DNA from: Trichobilharzia regenti
Taxonomy: Eukaryota > Platyhelminthes > Trematoda > Strigeidida > Schistosomatidae
Assembly (NCBI GenBank): GCA_944472135.2
Contig: OX235265.1
Coordinates: 48,519,459 to 48,583,458, forward strand
Direction of reading: 5' to 3'
DNA: 64,000 nucleotides
The position numbers were made by a program, and so were the translations under genes. The notes beneath the pieces were generated by a model that did no database searches, was not told the origin of the DNA, and worked only from the letters and a program-made list of their open reading frames with translations. Shown piece by piece: positions 56,887 through 64,000 of the stretch (position 1 is its first letter; each line of letters opens with the position of its first letter).

Positions 56887-57865
56887 ATGAAATTGATGGA
56901 AATGTTCATTAACAAACAGACTGGTTCAGTTTCACTTACAAGCAATCCGAATCATACCATGCTACCATCTGTCGACGAAATTGTGAATGGTATTTCACAG
57001 TTCAATTATAATCCAGATGCTAATGTCACTTTTGACACATGGTATCAACGTTATGAGGATTTATTCACTGTGGATCTCGCCTCACAAGACGATGCTTGGA
57101 AGGTGCGAGTGTTGCTACGTAAATTGGGTCCGGCAGAATATGAAAGGTACTGCAACCTAATTTTACCCCAAAAACCACGTGACAAGTGTTTCGATGATAC
57201 AATAAAGCTGCTGCGTGAACATTTTGGAGACCACTCCTCATTATTCAGCATACGTTGTCGTTGCCTCGAGCTGACAATGAATGAAAATGATGATTTTCTT
57301 ACTCATGTTGGCACAGTCAACCGAGAATGTGAGAGATTTCGACTCAGGTCTTTAACAGATGATCAATTCAAAGCTTTGATTCACATATGCAGTCTTCAAT
57401 CTCCTCGTTTCACAGATATCCGAACTCGACTGCTCAATCAGCTAGAGCAAAATCCTAAGTTAACATTACATAACATAGCTGATGAATATCAACGGCTGAT
57501 TAATTTGTAGAAAGATACACACCTGGCCGAATCAACACCTTCGAGAAGCTCTGATATTCATGCATTACGAAAGAGCAAAAATCTCTCATCATCCAGTCCT
57601 GACCCACCTTCTAATGTTCCACGTAACCATACACATACTCGTCCAACCTCACAAAATACTGTAAAGAAGACCCCAACATCACCATGCTGGCATTGTGGCG
57701 CGTGGCACTTTGTAAAGTCCTGTCCATACAAAAATCATCTTTGCAGCAAGTGCAAAATCATCGGTCATAAAAATGGTTTTCGTCAGCCACGCAAACCCAG
57801 ATATCATAATCCAGCGAAAGCTCAACCAACTGTTGGTCCTAAATCCCCAAAAAGGTCAATGAGTC
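56887..57865 (+). pseudogene. Gypsy-type gag with zinc knuckles, one stop
   Basis: ATG at 56887 (MKLMEMF); the frame opens upstream in the primer-binding site. The capsid-like region includes FDTWYQRYEDLF, AWKVRVLLRKLGPAEYERY and IHICSLQSP. An in-frame TAG at 57508-57510 breaks it. The same frame then continues with CWHCGAWHFVKSC, a C-x2-C-x3-H-x4-C knuckle, and CSKCKIIGH, a second one lacking its last Cys. No protease or pol follows: gag runs directly into the final 21 bp of the LTR. Confidence 0.8.
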
Positions 57866-57885
57866 TACTCGACGAGTACATAACA
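57865..57885 (+). repeat. Terminal 21 bp of the Gypsy LTR, fused to gag
   Basis: CTACTCGACGAGTACATAAC plus A, identical to the end of the LTR at 56838. The interior beyond gag and nearly all of the 3' LTR are missing. Confidence 0.75.
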
Positions 57886-57929
57886 ATTTCCCAACTGATT
57901 TCAGAGTGATAAATGTCCGTTTCACCTTT

Positions 57930-58200
57930 CCGATTCTGGTTAGTTTTGACGTCATTCGTTCCGGTGAAACGATGCTTCTTAGATAAGTAAAGGAAATAAT
58001 ATCCGTCAAATTTATTTGGTTGATAGTGAGTGGTGCTTTTTGTATTTGCTATTGGTTGGTTATCTTCATTACAGCCTTCACTATGTTCATCTGGGATATT
58101 GTCTCCAATGCTTGCGTGTTCAGCCAGTTTCCGACTTTGTGTGACATTGAACTTAAATCTTCGACGCACGAAATCTAGATATTCTAGAGTCTTATAATCG
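57930..58200 (-). pseudogene. RTE LINE fragment
   Basis: Contains GTGAAACGATGCTTC and surrounding sequence that matches, with decay, the RTE 3' coding part near 27.3 kb (GTTGAAACGATGCTTC). Confidence 0.5.
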
Positions 58201-58214
58201 GTGCAAAACATAAG

Positions 58215-58720
58215 CATACTGCATATCATTCATGATTTACTAATGCGACTGACCCTACCTGACTTCAGAAACTTAAGGATTGACTTGTTACGAGGTAATA
58301 ATCTTGTTGACTTAGAATATGTAGATGATATAGTCCTTCTGGGTGAAGGTCCGACAAAATGCAGTCTTATAAACATCTTGAACAGCAATTTTCGAATGTT
58401 TGACATGCGATTCGCTCCTGCTGTCAAATGTAAGATGATGCTACGGGACTGAACTGCATCAACTCCTAACTTAAAAGTAATTGCTGAAGTGATAGGGCGT
58501 GTTGACCACTTCACTTATTTGGGGAGTTTTGTCAGCCCCAAATGGTTGATCGTTGACGAAATCTCAGCACAGCTCGCCTGGCATATGCCAACTTACGCCA
58601 TCTCTGGCTTAGTAGAGGTGATATCCGGCTGTCGACCAATGGGCGTGTGTACCGCTCAGGAGTCCTCTCTGTCCCTCTTTATGGCTGTGAGACATAGCCG
58701 TTGAAAGTGGAAGACATGAA
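58215..58720 (+). pseudogene. LINE reverse transcriptase fragment with YVDD box
   Basis: The frame reads DLEYVDDIVLLGEG (active-site codons 58318-58329), then MFDMRFAPAVKCKMML, VDHFTYLGSFVSPKWLI and DEISAQLAWHMPTYA, the thumb-side order of RTE-like LINE RTs common in flukes. One stop and a terminal shift; 5' parts missing. Distinct from the SR2-like and CR1-like families here. Confidence 0.75.
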
Positions 58721-60025
58721 GAGCCTGGCTAGCAGTCTTTGATCCCAGCTGTCTGCGTTCTATGGAAGTAAATGCTGTCTTACCTAGTCCAGAAAGATCT
58801 TCCACTTATCTTCATATTTTGTTTTCCAATCCGAATTTGTGTAAAGACTAGATATGAGCGCACCACGACATTTTATTATGGAACCAGTTTTGTGTGGACA
58901 GTCAAGCGCTTTTCAGGAGCCCGTTTCTTCAACAAGCTTTTTCCTTCCTTTCTTATATTGTAGCTTCCCTGTGGAGGAGGTGGGTAAACAAATGCAAACC
59001 GGCGACAATTACGTAAAACTTCACCTCACCAACGCAGTGTTGGGCAGCCTGTTCGCTTTGGTTTCTCAAGTAGTTTATTTCTCAGCTTACCTAGGCTTCA
59101 CCAGTTGCTGCAGCAATCGGTTCTTGCCTCTGTATGTGAAGTTTAATTACTAAGTCCAGAATGGGTGCACTAGTCACTATCCCCGATAGAAACATAAAGG
59201 CGATCAAGCGGAAAATATCCTCTGGTGAGAAACTGTAGTTATCCCATTAGCATAATGAAAGAGAGATGAAAAGATTTGTCACTTCCTACATATTTGTTCT
59301 CCTCACGCAACTATAGAAGTTTTCATTGAGCTCGCCTTACTTATTTTTCTAATTCTTCCATCTTACTGCTAATTTCCATTAATAGTGCAGTACAAACAGT
59401 TTTCTCTCAATGCTCACCGAGTTATGAATGCAGATTTTATTCCTTATACATGCATTCTTCAGAAGTCTTGTCATGATGATGTCAGCTATAATTTACTGTT
59501 GTAAATGACTCTCACTCTGTATCCTTAAAACCGTTCCACTTTTCTTCTGCTATCGGTTGATTTACTTGACGTTTTTTAGATTTAACTCTACTGCCAAGAG
59601 AAAACTTGGAAGTTTCGTATACATAGATGTCGACAAATCTTACAGCCGCTGATGTAATACCCACCGGAAAGACAGTACCAGATAGTTCCGTCACATACTT
59701 TGAAAGTAGATACAACAAGCAGGCAATTCCCAATGAAGAGAATATCGGCACTCAGGAGCAACTGCTGTCGTAGGCCGATATCAGTTCCAGAGCAATCTAT
59801 TCCATATTTAGCACATTTGCCAACACCTGACGCAAAGAGCCACTTAAACACTGCATTACTTCTGCAAGTATCAAACAGGTCAACACGAATAGGACACTAT
59901 AGCCTAAACCTGGAATTTCAGTTCACACAAAATATTATTCGCTGAATCACTGTCCTTATAACAACTTCTGAATAAAGAAATAATCATCAGTTTTCGCCGT
60001 AAGTAGAATTTTAAAGTGCATTAAT

Positions 60026-60027
<2 letters not shown>
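58721..60027. other. Unassigned DNA
   Basis: Several frames of 60-100 codons on both strands (58772-59153, 59512-59945) have no recognisable domain. Might hold 5' parts of the Penelope relic that follows. Confidence 0.35.

Positions 60028-60094
<67 letters not shown>
60028..60094. repeat. (AT)n microsatellite, ~33 repeats
   Basis: Uninterrupted TA/AT dinucleotides across about 67 bp. Confidence 0.97.
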
Positions 60095-60097
<3 letters not shown>

Positions 60098-60153
60098 AAC
60101 GGGCGTTTGACAATCATCTTGGCTTTCATTGTGTCATGTAAATAGAGCTCAGA

Positions 60154-60830
60154 ATGAGAGGAAATTTTCAACGAACAGGAATTCATTTAACTACCTCATG
60201 TAGTCATTCTCAAGTAGAGATTGGCTATCCACCAAGCTTTATAGATAAACACATAAAGCTGAAAATCAACAAAGAACAACCCATGTTTGTGCCGAAGAAA
60301 ATGCTATACATGAATGTGGCGTTCAAAGGCGACCTTCTGGTCGACATCCTAAACAGAAGAGTATTTAAACGTCCTGAAAAGAACATTTTCTGCTGCGATA
60401 TTACAATTGGTATTCTCAAGCTGCCTATTGTTCTTCAACAACTCCAAAGATAAACTATCACATTCGACCCTTTTCTATATGTATTTACCAATGTACTTGT
60501 TCATGTGAAGCGAAATATATAGGTCATTTGGTAAGTAGTTTATCTACTAGTGCCAAAGAACATTACCCCGCTTGGCTACGAAAATGTCAGTGAATCAATA
60601 AGGAGTGCTGTAGTTGAACATACATTCTACACTGGGCACTCAATATACGCGGAAAATTCATTCAAAGTCATCTACAAAATCCAAAGAAGCCTCCCGAAAA
60701 CGGCAGGTAAGCTTCTGTATACTTTATATCGCCGAAGCTTTAGCGAACCGGATAGAGAACCCAGATTTATGCACACAGGAGAAACTTCTCCACCGCCTTC
60801 TTCTACTTTGGGTAAAATTCCAAGTTCAAC
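60154..60830 (+). pseudogene. Penelope-like element C-terminal remnant (GIY-YIG)
   Basis: 60223-60380 encodes GYPPSFIDKHIKLKI and FVPKKMLYMNVAFKGD, matching the linker of Penelope-like proteins. After shifts, CSCEAKYIGHLV (about 60500-60540) is the GIY-YIG core, followed by SIRSAVVEHTFYTGHSI and NSFKVIYKI. The GIY-YIG nuclease acts in Penelope integration. Frames are broken; RT is not seen. Confidence 0.65.
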
Positions 60831-61079
60831 TATTTTGTTATCAATACTATTTTGAATTTTCGTTTGACATCTTCTTAACTAACTCTTTATTTACTCTTTC
60901 TACCTGTTACATAATTCATTTTTGAAAACGTGTCTCTACTAACATACCAATTCCATATTACGCGACCTTTGTCAATATTTACCAATCTTCATCCTCTCCC
61001 CTGGTTCAAATTTTGATTATTCACCACATTTTATAGAGATTTTCATGACGTAAACATTAACCCTGACTAATCTTTTTTG

Positions 61080-62054
61080 TTCAGACATCTATAAAACACA
61101 AAATAATCGAGCAAAGAATATTCTTTTCCTCTTCTGGCTCTACAATTATATATATGCTTATATACAAAGAATATTCTAGAATAGTAGTCATTAACAGTAC
61201 TAGTGTTTTTTAAATATAATATCGATTTGTAAAGTATGATCAATGCAATTACAGTTCACTAAAAATACTTAAATTATAATAGTAATAAAGATATAATAGA
61301 GAATAGAATATCAACTAAAATTAGGTAATTTCCACAAAAATTCATGATCATTCAAACCTAGATGGCCAAGGTAAGGACAGTGTCTGAACTAACTTTTTTT
61401 TGGAGGCACAAATTAGGCTTCTCCTTCTTAATGTGGATCCCAACAGTCTCAGCAATATTTAGTAATCGAATTCTTAAGGCGAAATCGAGATTTGTTGGTA
61501 TCTGGCAAATAACTGGAAAAGCCTGGTTAACATCACTCTTATGTTCTGTATCCACAAGATGAGCCAGAATAGCGCTACGAATAGATTTTGTTTGGCCTTT
61601 GCTTATTTGCCGGATACCAACAAATCTCGATTTCGCCTTAAGAATTCGATTACTAAATATTGCTGAGACTGTTGGGATCCACATTAAGAAGGAGAAGCCT
61701 AATTTGTGCCTCCAAAAAAAAGTTAGTTCAGACACTGTCCTTACCTTGGCCATCTAGGTTTGAATGATCATGAATTTTTGTGGAAATTACCTAATTTTAG
61801 TTGATATTCTATTCTCTATTATATCTTTATTACTATTATAATTTAAGTATTTTTAGTGAACTGTAATTGCATTGATCATACTTTACAAATCGATATTATA
61901 TTTAAAAAACACTAGTACTGTTAATGACTACTATTCTAGAATATTCTTTGTATATAAGCATATATATAATTGTAGAGCCAGAAGAGGAAAAGAATATTCT
62001 TTGCTCGATTATTTTGTGTTTTATAGATGTCTGAATGAAAATGTTTCTATATTG
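61080..62054 (-). mobile_element. Penelope-like fragment arranged as a large inverted repeat
   Basis: Arms 61080-61512 and 61603-62036 are near-perfect reverse complements around a ~90-bp spacer. Read on the minus strand, the spacer and left arm encode the end of a GIY-YIG domain (TKSIRSAILAHLVDTEHKSD, then LLNIAETVGIHIKKEKPNLC). The right arm is an inverted duplicate of the element's last ~430 bp. TAATCTTTTTTG flanks the whole unit (61068-61079 and 62055-62066). Inverted terminal copies are a known habit of Penelope elements. Confidence 0.8.
61358..61753 (-). pseudogene. GIY-YIG domain end of the Penelope fragment
   Basis: A 131-codon frame that starts in the inverted right arm (antisense copy of its own end), crosses the spacer, and finishes in the true C-terminal sequence. 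Only about 61358-61605 is genuine protein-coding sense; the first third is an artefact of the inversion. Truncated, with no RT. Confidence 0.6.
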
Positions 62055-62081
62055 TAATCTTTTTTGCTTGACAATCCTAAT

Positions 62082-62121
62082 TTACACACACACACACAAA
62101 ATAATTATATATATATATATA
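62082..62121. repeat. CA and TA microsatellites
   Basis: A (CA)n run at about 62082-62097 followed by (AT)n at about 62105-62121. Confidence 0.85.
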
Positions 62122-62236
62122 GTTAAGTGAATGAATTCGCCGAAAACAGACTCTTCTTTGAAATTTGTTGTTCTTATATTCATGTCTGGATGTTTTCCGT
62201 AAACAGTTATTCATTTAACTTCCACCTCACGCAGAC

Positions 62237-62312
62237 TTTAAAAAAAAAAAAACAAATAGCTTTTTCGAATGATCATTAGAAACTTTCTCTCTCTCTTTCT
62301 GTCTCTCTCACC
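62237..62312. repeat. A-run and CT-rich simple repeats
   Basis: A poly-A run near 62239-62250 and CT repeats at about 62285-62310, 3' of the host exon on the minus strand. Confidence 0.8.
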
Positions 62313-62320
62313 ACCAAAAA

Positions 62321-62615
62321 TTACATCTCTTCATCAAATGAACTATCATCTTCGTCAAGATCAATTTCTTCATTTCCAATTCCGAAAAATCGAACGTCAA
62401 TTGTTTCTAGAACCTGTCTGAGAGTGCCATAGACACTTTCTGATGCATTACGCATAACACCGTTCACAATACCAAGAGTATTGTTTTCAGTGCCTGCATC
62501 AGAAGAGCTGTCAGCAGACGGTTCTGTAACTGGGCGCTGAATAGAACTTGACGGTAACAGTGAAGTTAAGAGTCCAGTGAAGAAGCCATCACTAGACGAA
62601 CTTGCATAAATATGT
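62321..62615 (-). CDS. Probable terminal exon of a host gene, acidic C-terminus
   Basis: On the minus strand CTTTTTTTCAG (ending 62616) is a good 3' splice site. The exon then reads IYASSSSDGFFTGLLTSLLP, SVYGTLRQVLETIDVRFFGI and an acidic end (EIDLDEDDSSFDEEM) before a TAA/TAG-type stop at 62321-62323. One base completes a codon begun in the previous exon. Base use is more even than in the flanking DNA, and the frame carries no retroelement motif. I do not recognise the protein. The upstream exons would lie to the right, beyond the window or unrecognised. Confidence 0.6.
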
Positions 62616-64000
62616 CTGAAAAAAAGTTTTGAAACAAATACAATTTTTGTAAAAAAGGGAAACAATTAGCAAGTTTTTCATTCAATTTCTATGTCAATCA
62701 ATTTAAGCTTCTTGCTAAAAGTAATTAACCAATAAGTGAAGCTTACCAGGAGCTTCATATAGTATAATAATTTAGAAGTGAAACAACTGTTATTGCTATT
62801 TTGTTTTTCTGGAGTACTAGCAGTTACGTATGCAGAGGTTAGTGTACAATTACAAATTAATTTTTCAATAAAAAACTAGTGTGATTTGACAAAAGAGAGA
62901 TAAATCAAGAGAGGCTGAGCAAAAGGGTGAATTCACTTCAAGAGAATAGTAATTTTATTCTCCATTTCTGATGGAAACATACATACCTTTTTGAAAAAAG
63001 AGTCACTTCGAAGATAGTTACTTTTACATAACAATGTGAATTCTAATCCACTACTTCTTAACCCAGAGGTTTTTGGTGAAAGGTAGTTTATGAACTGTAA
63101 TTTTTTTTATAGCAGTGACGCTACGTTTGATTGATTGTAGTTGTGAACGCTTCCTTATTTATCAATCCAGATTGGATTACTAATCCTCATAAAATAAATG
63201 CAGCTCAATGGTCAAGTGGTGGTACTTGGAGTAACAATTTATTTCACTACTTGTAAAGTAGAAGTCCCCCTTCTACAGACGGCATATATTCGTTCTAATA
63301 TTTGACCACCTACCTATATGACTACTTTTTGTATACCTTGATTAAACGCGACTGAGTACTTAAATAGCGGCATATCAATCAATACAATAGGGTATGCGAA
63401 TGCACAACTGACTCTCTGAGGCCACCACCAATTAGAAATGCCAGTGGTTTTTACACAATAATGACGTTTATTTGCTAAGAGAAATACAGAGAATAATGAT
63501 AAAACACCTCGAAAAAGGATATTTTTCCTCTGATGTAACTTAAAGATATCTCTTAATTATAAAGAGGAGAGTATCGATTTTCAATTTAGACCAGTTTCCA
63601 TACATCTATTCATTGAGGTGACTGAAGATGAGTTTACACGAATTTAACCACAGATGGATATCAGTTAGAGAAACACTGAAAACAAAGGAGTACTGGACAG
63701 CTATTAAAAACCTTGGGAATTATCAGCAGCTATCCAGTAATCCCTGGTTTCCAATGCTTCTCTAATTGACACTAATCCGTGGTCAAACTAGTATAAACAT
63801 ATGTAATCCTTACAAACCAAACTCTTGAAGATAACTTCTTTTTGTGACCCATCTATCGCTGTTACCCTGTTTCTCAGTGTTCCCCAAAAGCTTTCAATTG
63901 AATTAGTATGAGTCGCAGTAAGAGAATCGACATCTATTTACTCGAAGAATGCGGATAATCCTAACCGTAAACTTAAACCTAAGGAAATATCAACACATTA
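62616..64000. other. Probable intron or intergenic DNA
   Basis: No further exon, gene or repeat was recognised. If the exon at 62321-62615 is real, this is at least partly its upstream intron. Confidence 0.45.

Noticed and set aside
59956..60186. A 76-codon frame reading repeated Ile-Tyr on the minus strand
   Set aside because: It is a translation of the (AT)n microsatellite.
61362..61562. A plus-strand protein nearly identical to the minus-strand one at 61358-61753
   Set aside because: It is the mirror image created by the inverted repeat, not a second gene.

Overview
This window looks like eukaryotic, AT-rich, repeat-dense DNA, most plausibly from a trematode flatworm of the schistosome type. 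The basis is the mix of elements: RTE-clade LINEs like schistosome SR2/Perere-3, two CR1-like LINEs, Gypsy and BEL/Pao-like LTR elements, and Penelope-like elements with GIY-YIG ends. The species assignment is inference. I see no operons, CRISPR arrays, rRNA or intact tRNA genes. Nearly all recognisable coding sequence belongs to mobile elements, most of it broken. The only likely host gene sequence is one terminal exon at 62321-62615 (minus strand).

Layout. 0.4-4.5 kb: degenerate Gypsy element (gag, protease, RT, RNase H, integrase). 4.765-8.719 kb: a complete, young-looking, gag-only LTR retrotransposon with 360-bp LTRs, CCTTT target duplication, one long gag-like ORF and a 3' region of three ~193-bp tandem units. 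8.9-16.1 kb: solo LTRs of that family, a tRNA-derived SINE split by one of them, and RTE relics. 16.9-23.6 kb: a Gypsy pol relic split by a CR1-like LINE (minus strand). 25.5-26.5 kb: a CR1 relic. 26.6-36.4 kb: an RTE LINE (minus) with three nested insertions, one being a tandem LTR-gag-LTR-gag-LTR array with a 2520-bp period. 39-43 kb: a 1-kb repeat, a BEL-type gag relic and a short dispersed repeat. 43.5-47.5 kb: a nearly complete CR1-like LINE with a PHD-finger ORF1. 47.8-52.4 kb: mostly unassigned, with a perfect 26-bp hairpin and a Penelope fragment. 52.4-58.7 kb: RTE, SINE, LINE and Gypsy fragments. 59-62 kb: Penelope remnants, including a ~1-kb inverted-repeat insertion flanked by a 12-bp direct repeat. 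62.3-64 kb: host exon and apparent intron.

The most interesting object is the gag-only LTR family, with nine LTR copies in 64 kb. Its protein has a BEL/Pao-type N-terminal domain, a damaged zinc knuckle and a C-terminal hydrophobic segment. Its 3' region repeats a ~54-nt core that can fold into the same branched hairpin in every copy, while the DNA between cores has drifted. It carries no pol, so it must be mobilised by another element if it is active.
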